Assembly (NCBI GenBank): GCA_003240695.1
Contig: QFNC01000002.1
Span: 62,001 to 126,000, forward strand
Reading direction: 5' to 3'
Source: Pseudoxanthomonas suwonensis
GTDB taxonomy: Bacteria > Pseudomonadota > Gammaproteobacteria > Xanthomonadales > Xanthomonadaceae
Length of the DNA: 64,000 bases
Both the position numbers and the translations under genes were made by a program. This document shows, one piece after another, positions 43,248 to 51,680 of the stretch (its first letter is position 1; each line of letters opens with the position of its first letter). The notes beneath the pieces were generated by a model that was not told the origin of the DNA, did not search any database, and worked only from the letters and a program-made list of their open reading frames with translations.

Positions 43248-45269
43248 TCAGGCCGGCAGCTTGAAGTCGGCCACCGAGCGGCGCAGGTCTGCCGCCAGCT
43301 GGGCCAGGTTGCCGATCGATTCGGCAGTCTGGTTGGCGCCTTGCGAGGTCTGCGCTGTGATGGACTGGATGGTGTGCATCGTCTGGGTGATATTCGATGC
43401 CGCCTGCGACTGTTCCTGCGCGGCGCTGGAGATGCCCTGGATCAGGCCGGCCAGGTTGGTCGACACGCTTTCGATCTCGCCCAGCGCGGTACCGGCGTCC
43501 TCGGCCAGACGGGCACCGGCCACCACTTCGGAGGTGGTCTGCTCCATCGAGCTGACCGCCTCGTTGGTGTCGGCTTGAATGGTCTGCACCAGCGACTCGA
43601 TGCGCTTGGTGGCGTTGGAGGCGCGTTCGGCCAGTCGCTGCACTTCGTCGGCCACCACCGCGAACCCGCGGCCCGCCTCGCCGGCCGAAGCGGCCTGGAT
43701 CGAGGCGTTCAGCGCCAGGATGTTGGTCTGCTCGGAGATGTCGTTGATCAGTTCCACGATCGAGCCGATTTCCTGAGAGCTTTCGCCCAGGCGCTTGATG
43801 CGCTTGGAGGTTTCCTGGATCTGGTCGCGGATCGAGTCCATGCCGGCGATCGTTTCGCGCACCACGCCCGCACCCTTGGTGGCGATCTGCACCGAACGCT
43901 GGGCCACGTCGGCCGACTGCGCGGAGTTCTGCGACACGCGGTCGATACTGGCGGCGATCTGGTTGATGCGGTCGGATGCGGAGTTGATTTCCTGCGCCTG
44001 GAATTCCGCGGCTTCGGCCAGATGCATGGCGGTGGCTTGGCTTTCCTGGGCACTGGAGGCCACCTGCACCGAGGTGTCGGTGATGGTCTGCACGAGACTA
44101 CGCAGCTGCTCGATGGCGAAGTTGATCGAGTCGGCGATGGCGCCGGTCATGTCTTCGGTGACCGTGGCCTTCACCGTCAGATCACCTTCGGCGAGAGAAC
44201 CCATTTCGTCCAGCAGGCGCATGATCGCCTCCTGGTTGCGGTTGTTCAGCTCCATCGAGCTGCTGAGCTGAGTACGCTGGGTGCGATTGAGCGACCACAG
44301 CAGGCCACCCAGCGCGATCAGCACGCCCAGGCCGGACAGGATGCTGATCCAGGTGTTGCCGAGCAGGCCACCACCGCCATCCAGCCGTCCGAAGGACGTG
44401 ACCTGGTCGAACACGCTGCGGCTGTCTTCGAGCATCACCGGCGCCAGCCCGGACACGGCCAGGGCCGATGCCTGCGCCTCCAGCAGTGCATCGGATTGCT
44501 CCAGGATGGCATCCAGCTCGGTCTTCATCGCGTCCCACGTGGCGCGGGCCTTGGCCAGTGCCGCAGCGCGGTTGCCTTCCAGGCGCTGCACGCTGATGGC
44601 CGGGTCGCCCGAACGCAGTCCGTTCATCACGTTGGTGAACATCGCGGAATCGTTTTTCAGTGCCTCCAGCGCTTCGGCGGATTCTTCCGCGCCCACCCGC
44701 ACCTCGGCCAGACGCCGGGCCATGCTCGATACCAGCACCACCTGACGCAGGGCCACGTACACCTGCGACGAGCCGGAACCGCCGGCCGACATCGCCCGCA
44801 CCACTTCGTCCAGCTGGGCTTGCAGGGTCGGCACCTTTTCGTTGAAGGCGTCCACGTGGCTGCTCATGGCCAGGCTGGCTTCGCGGCCGGCCAGGATGCG
44901 ATCGGCGTTGAAGGCGATCTGTTCCCAGGTGGCGCTGAGATTCTCCACCTGCTCGCCGACTTCGGCCGAACTGCCGTAATTGCTGACCAGATGTTCCACG
45001 TCCTCGGCCATCGCGTTGCGCACTTCCTGCAGCGGGTCGAACGACTCGGGCACGCCGGACGCCGCATCGCGTGCCAGGTTGGCCAGCCGCTGCGAGTTCA
45101 CCTGCAGTTCGGAGGCGGCCGCCGAGGCGCCGCTGAGCCGAGCGGTTTTCGACAGTGCGTAGATCGTGTTGCCGGCAAACACCAGCAGCAGGACGATCAG
45201 CGCGATGATCCAGAAGTTGGTGCTCTGGCCGCGCTTGCCAGCCGTTCTGCGATCCGATGCCGTGCTCAT
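43248..45269 (-). CDS. pilJ: Methyl-accepting chemoreceptor PilJ
   Basis: The 673-residue receptor has TM1 at about 24-44 (FWIIALIVLLLVFAGNTIYAL), a PilJ-type periplasmic helical sensor domain (45-305), TM2 (~306-326), a HAMP region, and a cytoplasmic signalling domain whose hairpin tip reads EAGRGFAVVADEVQRLAERA. It senses surface contact or pilus subunits through the pili and signals to ChpA. The start at 45269 (MSTASDRR) fits PilJ length (682 in P. aeruginosa). pilK, the methyltransferase, is absent between pilJ and chpA. Confidence 0.95.
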   Translation of the reverse strand: MSTASDRRTAGKRGQSTNFWIIALIVLLLVFAGNTIYALSKTARLSGASAAASELQVNSQRLANLARDAASGVPESFDPLQEVRNAMAEDVEHLVSNYGSSAEVGEQVENLSATWEQIAFNADRILAGREASLAMSSHVDAFNEKVPTLQAQLDEVVRAMSAGGSGSSQVYVALRQVVLVSSMARRLAEVRVGAEESAEALEALKNDSAMFTNVMNGLRSGDPAISVQRLEGNRAAALAKARATWDAMKTELDAILEQSDALLEAQASALAVSGLAPVMLEDSRSVFDQVTSFGRLDGGGGLLGNTWISILSGLGVLIALGGLLWSLNRTQRTQLSSSMELNNRNQEAIMRLLDEMGSLAEGDLTVKATVTEDMTGAIADSINFAIEQLRSLVQTITDTSVQVASSAQESQATAMHLAEAAEFQAQEINSASDRINQIAASIDRVSQNSAQSADVAQRSVQIATKGAGVVRETIAGMDSIRDQIQETSKRIKRLGESSQEIGSIVELINDISEQTNILALNASIQAASAGEAGRGFAVVADEVQRLAERASNATKRIESLVQTIQADTNEAVSSMEQTTSEVVAGARLAEDAGTALGEIESVSTNLAGLIQGISSAAQEQSQAASNITQTMHTIQSITAQTSQGANQTAESIGNLAQLAADLRRSVADFKLPA

Positions 45270-45305
45270 GCTGTCACCTCGTTGCAATTGATTCTGTGGC
45301 GGCGA

Positions 45306-45842
45306 TCAGGCCGCGGCGTGTCTGAATTCGGGGGTGCGCGACAGGCGATCGAGGCTGAACACGCCCCATGTCTGCCCGTCGACCACGTAGGCCCGGTCGA
45401 TGAAATGGCCGTAACGCCCCTGGGCGATATCGCGTTCGTCCACCGTGTCCTGCACATGGAAACTGCGCTGGCCGAATAGTTCGTCGATGGTGACGGCCAC
45501 GTCGCCGCCGGACTGGCGGATCACCAGGATGCGCTGGCGCTCGTTGGGCACGGTGCGTTCGGCCTGCAGGAAATGCTTGAGATCCACCACCGGCAGCAAC
45601 ACGCCGCGCACGTTGGCCACGCCCAGCATCCACGGCTGCGCACCGGGAACCGGCGTCAGGCTGGGCATCGGCAGGATTTCGCCGATTTCGGCAAAAGCCG
45701 AGGCCAGGTGGCGCTGGCCGATGCGATAGCCCACGCCGCGCCACATGCCGGGCGCCTGCAGCTGTTCGGGCATGCCGGCGATGTGCGCCAGGCTGCGCTG
45801 CTCGTAATCGACGAGGACTTCAAACGGATCCAGCTCGGCCAT
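45306..45842 (-). CDS. pilI: CheW-type adaptor PilI
   Basis: The 178-residue adaptor couples PilJ to ChpA. It shows the CheW fold (GVGYRIGQRHLASAFAEIGEI, WMLGVANVRGVLLPVVDL). The ATG at 45842 (MAELDPFEVLVDYEQRS) was preferred to a GTG one codon earlier. It heads a minus-strand run pilI-pilJ-chpA-chpB-chpC and has 183 nt of free DNA upstream, including a Clp-like site. Confidence 0.93.
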   Translation of the reverse strand: MAELDPFEVLVDYEQRSLAHIAGMPEQLQAPGMWRGVGYRIGQRHLASAFAEIGEILPMPSLTPVPGAQPWMLGVANVRGVLLPVVDLKHFLQAERTVPNERQRILVIRQSGGDVAVTIDELFGQRSFHVQDTVDERDIAQGRYGHFIDRAYVVDGQTWGVFSLDRLSRTPEFRHAAA

Positions 45843-45963
45843 CACCCCGCAATTCCCCCATTGCCGTTGCAGTGGCTGACTGCAGCCACTTTCCCGCGAG
45901 TCCGCAGCTGCGGGGCATATCCTCGCATGCTATCGATGCCGAACACCAGCCACCCGCGCAGGC

Positions 45964-45979
45964 CGTGATGCGCATCACG
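45964..45979. promoter_or_regulatory. CRP/Clp-type palindrome upstream of pilI
   Basis: CGTGATGCGCATCACG contains GTGA-N6-TCAC, the exact core of the CRP/Clp consensus TGTGA-N6-TCACA, with only the outermost pair changed. It lies 122 nt before pilI. A second perfect palindrome GGCGCATGCGCC follows at 45989-46000. Clp, the CRP homologue of Xanthomonas, is a c-di-GMP-responsive regulator of motility and virulence, so control of the pil-chp genes is plausible but not proven. Confidence 0.5.
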
Positions 45980-46025
45980 CCATGCGGTGGCGCATGCGCC
46001 AGCCGCGAGGACGGGGCCGGGACGA

Positions 46026-46427
46026 TCAGGCCGTGGGGACATGGGTGCGGATGGCATCCAGCAGTTCCTGGCGGGTGAACGGCTTGGTGACGTACTGCTC
46101 GGAGCCGACGATGCGGCCGCGGGCCTTGTCGAACAGGCCGTCCTTGGAGGACAGCATGATGACCGGCGTGGACTTGAACTGCTGGTTGTTCTTGATCAGC
46201 GCGCAGGTCTGGTAGCCGTCCAGGCGCGGCATCATGATGTCCACGAAGATGATCTGCGGCTTCTGGTCGGCGATCTTCGCCAGCGCCTCGAAGCCGTCCA
46301 CCGCGGTCACCACGTCGGCGCCTTCGCGCTTGAGCAGCGATTCGGCCGTGCGACGGATGGTCTTCGAATCGTCGATCACCATCACCCGCAGGCCTTCGAG
46401 ACTGCCTGTGCCCAGATTGTCACTCAT
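46026..46427 (-). CDS. pilG: Twitching response regulator PilG
   Basis: The 133-residue stand-alone receiver has D63 as phosphoacceptor (IIFVDIMMPRLDGY), with DD at residues 19-20 and K of VTKPF conserved. PilG transmits ChpA signals to pilus extension and cAMP. The start at 46427 gives the usual PilG N-terminus (MSDNLGTGSLEGLRVMVIDD). No pilH follows; the next gene is pilI. It is divergent from gshB across 188 nt. Confidence 0.95.
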   Translation of the reverse strand: MSDNLGTGSLEGLRVMVIDDSKTIRRTAESLLKREGADVVTAVDGFEALAKIADQKPQIIFVDIMMPRLDGYQTCALIKNNQQFKSTPVIMLSSKDGLFDKARGRIVGSEQYVTKPFTRQELLDAIRTHVPTA

Positions 46428-46615
46428 CAAGTATCCCCAGCGCGACGCGGCCAACGATTATGCATCAGCCGCCCCATCGAAATGAATGCTTTATTCCAGC
46501 CTGAAACACGCCTGTCAAGTTCGGGTTGTGGCTGGGTACAGGTTGCCGCACGTGGCCGCAGCCGTTCCGGCAGGCTACCATCGTGTCAGCGCAACCGAAC
46601 CGGACGAGCCGAATC

Positions 46616-47557
46616 ATGCTGGATGTCGTGGTGTTGATGGACCCGATCGGGTCGATCACGATCGCCAAGGATTCCACCTTCGCCATGCTGCTGGAGGCGC
46701 AGCGGCGCGGGCACCGCCTGCACTACGTACTGCCGGGCAGCCTGGGACTGCGTGCTGGCTTGGCATCGGCGCACTGCGCCTCTCTGCGGGTGCAGGACGA
46801 CCCGAAGCACTGGTTCGACTTGGGTGACGCCGCGCCACGCGCCTTCACCACCGGCGACGTGGTGCTGATGCGCCACGATCCGCCCGTGGACAGCCGCTAT
46901 CTGTACATGACCCAGCTGCTGGACATGGCCGCCGATCAGGGCGCGCGGGTGGTGAACAATCCGCAGGGCCTGCGCGACTACAACGAGAAGCTGGCCGCGC
47001 AGCTGTTTCCGCAGTGCTGTCCGCCGACGCTGGTCAGCAGCGTCGCGGCCGAACTGAAGGCGTTCGTGCGCGAACACGGCGAGGCTGTGCTGAAACCGCT
47101 GGATGGCATGGGCGGGCGTTCGATCTTCCGCGCCGGCGCCGGCGACCCGAACGTGAACGTGATCCTGGAAACCCTGACTGGCGGTGGCCGCGAGCTGGCC
47201 ATGGCGCAGCGCTACCTGCCGGAAATCGTGCAGGGCGACAAGCGTATCCTGCTGGTGAATGGCGAGCCGGTTCCGTACTGCCTGGCGCGGATTCCGCAGG
47301 GCGACGAATTCCGCGGCAACCTGGCGGCCGGCGGCCGCGGCGAGGGCCGCCCGCTGAGCGAGCGCGACCGCTGGATCGCGGCGCAGGTGGGCCCGTTGAT
47401 GCGCGAACGCGGCATGCTGTTCGTGGGTCTGGACGTGATCGGCGACTGGCTGACCGAAGTGAACGTGACCAGTCCCACCTGCATCCGCGAACTGGATGCG
47501 CAATTCGGCCTGAACATCGCCGGGCAGCTGTGCGACGCGATCGAGACTGACGCATGA
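46616..47557 (+). CDS. gshB: Glutathione synthetase
   Basis: The 313-residue ATP-grasp enzyme joins gamma-glutamylcysteine and glycine. Motifs are MDPIGSITIAKDSTFAML, LKPLDGMGGRSIF and LTEVNVTSPT. The ATG at 46616 is followed by the canonical start MLDVVVLMDPI. tonB overlaps its stop by ATGA. The tonB-gshB-pilG arrangement is conserved with P. aeruginosa (tonB3, gshB, pilG). Confidence 0.97.
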   Translation: MLDVVVLMDPIGSITIAKDSTFAMLLEAQRRGHRLHYVLPGSLGLRAGLASAHCASLRVQDDPKHWFDLGDAAPRAFTTGDVVLMRHDPPVDSRYLYMTQLLDMAADQGARVVNNPQGLRDYNEKLAAQLFPQCCPPTLVSSVAAELKAFVREHGEAVLKPLDGMGGRSIFRAGAGDPNVNVILETLTGGGRELAMAQRYLPEIVQGDKRILLVNGEPVPYCLARIPQGDEFRGNLAAGGRGEGRPLSERDRWIAAQVGPLMRERGMLFVGLDVIGDWLTEVNVTSPTCIRELDAQFGLNIAGQLCDAIETDA

Positions 47558-48417
47558 GTGCGGTCGCACCGATCGGCGAACGCGAACGCCTCAGCGCGAC
47601 GCTGGTGCTGTCGCTGCTGTTGCACGGCCTGCTGCTGGTGGGCGTGGGGTTCGCGCTGGAGGATGCCGCGCCGGTGCTGCCGACGCTGGACGTGATCATG
47701 ACCCAGACCCAGTCGCCACTGACCAGCAAGCAGGCCGACTTCCTGGCCCAGGCCGACAACCAGGGCGGTGGCGAGCACGACCGCGCCAACCGCCCGCGCG
47801 ATGCGCAGGTGGGCCAGGTGCCGCAGGAGGAAGACGGCGTGGCACCACGGCCATTGCGGGCGCAGTCGCCGGCGCCGCAGCCGCCGCCGGAGGCGCGCAT
47901 CGTCACCGCGCCGAATGCGCAGGACCGCACCCCGCTGCCGCAGTCGCAGCCGAAGGTGGAGGCCGACGACCTGCCGCTGGGCAACGAGAAGATCCAGCAC
48001 GACGTGGAGATGGCCCGGCTGGCGGCGGAAATCCACCTGCGTTCGCAGCGCTATGCGCGTCGGCCCAAGCGCAAGTTCGTGTCCGCCAGCACCCGCGAGT
48101 ACGAATACGCCACCTATCTGCGGCAATGGGTGGATCGGGTGGAACGCGTGGGCAACCTGAACTACCCCGACGAGGCGCGGCGTCGCGGCATCGGCGGCAC
48201 CCTGGTGATCACCGTGGCGATTCGCCGCGACGGCACCGTGGAGCGCGCCGACATCATCCAGTCCAGCAAGATTCCGCTGCTGGACCAGGCGGCAATGCGC
48301 ATCGTGCGGCTGGCCGAGCCATACCCGCCGTTGCCGAAGACCAAGGACAACATCGACGTGCTGCACGTGACCCGCACCTGGCAGTTCCTGCCGGGCGGAC
48401 AGCTGGTGGATCAGTAG
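47554..48417 (+). CDS. TonB-family energy transducer (TonB3-like)
   Basis: The 287-residue protein has an N-terminal signal-anchor (LVLSLLLHGLLLVGVGFAL), a Pro/Gln-rich periplasmic linker, and a C-terminal TonB domain (YPDEARRRGIGGTLVITVAIRRDGTV). It is coupled to gshB by an ATGA overlap. In P. aeruginosa the TonB gene at the equivalent place is tonB3, which is needed for twitching and pilus assembly, so a link to the pil cluster is likely here. Confidence 0.88.
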   Translation: MSAVAPIGERERLSATLVLSLLLHGLLLVGVGFALEDAAPVLPTLDVIMTQTQSPLTSKQADFLAQADNQGGGEHDRANRPRDAQVGQVPQEEDGVAPRPLRAQSPAPQPPPEARIVTAPNAQDRTPLPQSQPKVEADDLPLGNEKIQHDVEMARLAAEIHLRSQRYARRPKRKFVSASTREYEYATYLRQWVDRVERVGNLNYPDEARRRGIGGTLVITVAIRRDGTVERADIIQSSKIPLLDQAAMRIVRLAEPYPPLPKTKDNIDVLHVTRTWQFLPGGQLVDQ

Positions 48418-48427
48418 CCGTAGCGAT

Positions 48428-49117
48428 TCAGCGGCCAGCGCGCAGCGCGGCCTGCTCGGCCAGGGTCAGGGCCACGTTGTTGCGCAGATAGGCCGGCTCC
48501 ACCTGCTCCGGCGGCAGCGCCTCGCCGCGTCCATAGGCTTGTACGGCCAGTCGGGCCAGATCGGCGGCATGCGGCAGGGCTTGATCATCGATGCTGCGCA
48601 ACTGCTGCGCCCAAGCCTTGCGCAAGACGGCCTGTTCCGCGGCGAAACCGGTACCGACGCCGTGCCAGCTGCCGTTCGGCAACACGGCCTGTGCCGGCGG
48701 CAGCACGCATTCGGGCTGCAGCGGTTCCACGCCGTCGGCCGTGCGCCGGAACCAGCCCAGATACACCTCACCCATGCGCGCGTCGCTGGCGGCGACCACG
48801 TCGCCCTGCGGTGCTTGCATCGCAAGCGTGGCGAGCGTGGACACTGGAACGACCGGCCGGTCCAGCGCCAGCGCCAGACCCTGGGCCAGCGACACCGCCA
48901 GCCGCACGCCGGTGAAGGCACCGGGGCCACGGCTGACGGCAATCGCGTCGAGTTGCGACCGGACCACGTCGGCTTCCTGCAACAGGGCCTCGGCCCACGG
49001 CAGCACGCGTTCGGCATGGCCGCGTGGGACCACGTCGAAGCGGTCGTGCACGTCGCCATCCAGCCACAGGGCGACAGAACAGGCTTCGGTGGCGGTGTCG
49101 ATGGCGAGCAGTTTCAT
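48428..49117 (-). CDS. tsaB: tRNA t6A biosynthesis protein TsaB
   Basis: The 229-residue protein belongs to the ASKHA fold (MKLLAIDTATEACSVAL, SRGPGAFTGVRLAVSLAQGLA). With TsaD, TsaE and TsaC it makes the N6-threonylcarbamoyl modification of ANN-decoding tRNAs. The ATG at 49117 overlaps the stop of the helicase gene by one base (TGATG), so the two are cotranscribed. It converges on tonB. Confidence 0.95.
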   Translation of the reverse strand: MKLLAIDTATEACSVALWLDGDVHDRFDVVPRGHAERVLPWAEALLQEADVVRSQLDAIAVSRGPGAFTGVRLAVSLAQGLALALDRPVVPVSTLATLAMQAPQGDVVAASDARMGEVYLGWFRRTADGVEPLQPECVLPPAQAVLPNGSWHGVGTGFAAEQAVLRKAWAQQLRSIDDQALPHAADLARLAVQAYGRGEALPPEQVEPAYLRNNVALTLAEQAALRAGR

Positions 49118-51159
49118 CACGATGCAGTCGATTGGGGCAACGGCGCAGCCTGGCTGCCGAACGGGTCGAGCGAAGCGTCATCATCATCGAAAAAGGCCTG
49201 CACGTCAGCCACGGCGCCGGTGCAGGGAAACGGCGGCAGCGATTCCAGGAACACGCGGCCGTAGGATTTCTGCCGCAGCCGCGGGTCGCACAGCACCAGC
49301 ACGCCGCGGTCGGTCTCGGTGCGGATCAGCCGGCCCACGCCCTGCTTGAGCGCGATCACCGCCTGCGGAAGCTGCTCGTCGCGGAACGGATTGCCGCCGG
49401 CGCGGCGGATCGCGTCCAGGCGGGCTTCGAACACCGGGTCGTCCGGGGCGGCGAACGGCAGCTTGTCGATCACCACCACGCTGAGTGCAGGCCCGGGCAC
49501 GTCCACGCCCTCGCGGAAACTGGCGGTGCCCAGCAGCAGGCCGTTGCCGGAGTCGCGGAAGCGCTGCAGCAGCACGTGTCGCGGCGCATCGCCCTGCACG
49601 AACAGCGGCCATGGACCGTCCTGCAGCAGGCGCGCCATCTCGCGCAGCGACCGGTGCGAGGCGAACAGCAGGAAGGCACGGCCACCGGAGGCCTGCAGCA
49701 CCGGCCGGATGGCGTCCAGCACCGCCGGCTGGAACTGCGGCGATGCCGGCTCAGGCAGGCGCGGCGGCATCAGGCACAGGCTTTGCCGGGCGTAGTCGAA
49801 CGGGCTGGGCTGCAGCAGCGTGGTGGGCGCCTCCAGCCCCAGGCGCCCCGCAAGATGGTCGAAGCGGCCATCCACCGCCAGCGTGGCGCTGGTGAACACC
49901 CACGCCGCACGCGCATCGGCCCGGTGCCGGCGCAGCTGCGCGGACACATCCAGCGGAGTCCGCTGCAGGCGGAAGCCGCGGGGGCTGAGTTCGAACCAGC
50001 GCACGGCGTCGGCGGCGGACGATTCCGCAGGGTCGGCGAGGTCAGCATCGGCATCGACATCGACATCGTCAGGATGACGGTCCGACTCGGCACGCCAGCG
50101 CTGCAGACGCCCGTCCATCTCGCAGCTGCGCGCATGGCAGGCATCCAGACCGGGCGATGCCTGGCGCAGCGGCTCCAGCGCGGCGTGGTGCGCCTGCAGG
50201 CGCTGCAGCAGCAGGTCCAGCGCGGCATCCACATCGGGCAACTGCAACGCGCGCGACAGCGTGCCGCGCACCGGCAGCGGTTCCATCGCCGCGCGCAGCT
50301 GGCGCACGGCATCTTCCAGCTGCTGCACAGGTGCCTGCAGCACAGCCAGTGCGCCGGGCACGTCCTTGCACTCGGACAGCGTGTCGCGGGCCAGTTCCAC
50401 CAGCGGCCGTGCACCCAGCGATTCGCCGAAGAACTGCGCGGCCAACTCGGGCAGCTGATGCGCTTCGTCGACAATGAAGGCCTGTGCCCCGGGCAGGATG
50501 TCGCCGAAGCCTTCCTGCTTCAGTGCCAGATCGGCCAGCAGCAGATGGTGATTCACCACTACCACGTCGGCTGCCTGCGCCCGCTGCCGCGCCTGCACCA
50601 CGTGGCATTCGGCGTACAGCGGACAGTCGTTGCCCAGGCAGTTGTCGGCGGTGGAGGTGACCAGCGGGATCAGCGGGGAGTCCTCCGACAGTGCCTCCAG
50701 TTCGGCCAGATCGCCCATGCGGGTGCGGCCCGACCACGCCACGATGCGCTGGAACAATGCCACGTGTTCGCGGCTGGTCAGCACCGGCTGGCCGCGAGCC
50801 TGCTCCAATCGGTAGCGGCACAGGTAATTGGCGCGACCTTTCAGCAGCGCGGTACTGCGACCGATACCCAGCGCATCGCGCACGCGCGGCAGATCGCGAT
50901 GGTACAACTGGTCCTGCAGCGCCTTGGTGCCGGTGGAAATGATGGTCTTCATCCCCGACAGCAGCACCGGCACCAGATAGGCGTAGGTCTTGCCGGTGCC
51001 AGTGCCGGCTTCGGCCAGCAGTTCGCCGCGTTCCGGCAGGCACTCGGCCACGGCTTGGGCCAGCGCCTGCTGCGCGGCACGCGGCCGGAATGCGGGAATC
51101 GCGGTGGCCAGGGCGCCTCCCTGCGACAACGCGGCGATGCTGTCCCTGGCCAATGGCAT
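49117..51159 (-). CDS. DinG/YoaA-family Fe-S helicase
   Basis: This 680-residue 5'-3' superfamily 2 helicase has Walker A AGTGTGKTYAYL (K57), cluster cysteines in NYLCRYRLEQ and NCLGNDCPLYAEC, Walker B VDEAHQ, and motifs of the second helicase half (RLIRTETDRGVLV). The size is between E. coli YoaA (636) and DinG (716); the tsaB neighbour suggests YoaA. YoaA acts in replication-fork repair with HolC. The start at 51159 (MPLARDSIAALSQ) was preferred to a longer frame overlapping the lipoprotein gene. Confidence 0.92.
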   Translation of the reverse strand: MPLARDSIAALSQGGALATAIPAFRPRAAQQALAQAVAECLPERGELLAEAGTGTGKTYAYLVPVLLSGMKTIISTGTKALQDQLYHRDLPRVRDALGIGRSTALLKGRANYLCRYRLEQARGQPVLTSREHVALFQRIVAWSGRTRMGDLAELEALSEDSPLIPLVTSTADNCLGNDCPLYAECHVVQARQRAQAADVVVVNHHLLLADLALKQEGFGDILPGAQAFIVDEAHQLPELAAQFFGESLGARPLVELARDTLSECKDVPGALAVLQAPVQQLEDAVRQLRAAMEPLPVRGTLSRALQLPDVDAALDLLLQRLQAHHAALEPLRQASPGLDACHARSCEMDGRLQRWRAESDRHPDDVDVDADADLADPAESSAADAVRWFELSPRGFRLQRTPLDVSAQLRRHRADARAAWVFTSATLAVDGRFDHLAGRLGLEAPTTLLQPSPFDYARQSLCLMPPRLPEPASPQFQPAVLDAIRPVLQASGGRAFLLFASHRSLREMARLLQDGPWPLFVQGDAPRHVLLQRFRDSGNGLLLGTASFREGVDVPGPALSVVVIDKLPFAAPDDPVFEARLDAIRRAGGNPFRDEQLPQAVIALKQGVGRLIRTETDRGVLVLCDPRLRQKSYGRVFLESLPPFPCTGAVADVQAFFDDDDASLDPFGSQAAPLPQSTAS

Positions 51160-51161
51160 GT

Positions 51162-51680
51162 TCAATACCGCGGCGGCGGGCCGACCGTGCAGGCCTGCAA
51201 CTGCTGCTGGGCATGCGCTGCAGCGGCACCGTCGCGGGCGGCGTAACGCGCCTGCCGCACCGTGGCCCAGTGCCGGCGGCACAGCGGACCTACCTGCGAA
51301 CCCAGCTGCCACGCGCGCCGCGCCAGGGTTTCGGCTTGGGTGTAGTCGCCCAGCGCGACGGCCATTTCCGCGCGTTCCTGCAGCAGGCCGGGATCGTCCG
51401 GCAGCACCTGCAGGGCGTGATCCAGTTCGGCGGCGGCATCGCGGTAGCGGCGTTCATCTTCGAATGTCTGCGCACGCTGACGGTGGTGCTCCACGGCAGC
51501 GTCGCGCAGCGGCACCACGGCCAGTTCGCCATGTTCGCTGCCCGCGGCGGCACGGATGGTGGCCAGCATGCGTTCGGGTGCGACTTGGGTGGATGATGGC
51601 GCTTCAGACGTCGTCGACGCGCCGGGACTGGCACAGGCGGCCAGCAGAAGCAGCATCGGCATGAAACCGATCCGGATCAC
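51162..51680 (-). CDS. TPR-containing lipoprotein
   Basis: The 172-residue protein is a lipoprotein (MIRIGFMPMLLLLAACASPG, lipobox LAAC). A GTG start at 51680 gives a basic n-region and overlaps the PBP1b stop (GTGA), which supports it over an internal ATG at 51662. Two TPR-like units follow (RYRDAAAELDHALQVLPDDP, GLLQERAEMAVALGDYTQAE). Its tight coupling to mrcB suggests a periplasmic activator or partner of PBP1b, comparable in position, not in sequence, to LpoB. Confidence 0.8.
   Translation of the reverse strand: MIRIGFMPMLLLLAACASPGASTTSEAPSSTQVAPERMLATIRAAAGSEHGELAVVPLRDAAVEHHRQRAQTFEDERRYRDAAAELDHALQVLPDDPGLLQERAEMAVALGDYTQAETLARRAWQLGSQVGPLCRRHWATVRQARYAARDGAAAAHAQQQLQACTVGPPPRY

Noticed and set aside
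49024..51246. Long frame antisense to the DinG/YoaA helicase
   Set aside because: The helicase motifs on the minus strand are complete; the antisense frame is a GC-driven shadow.
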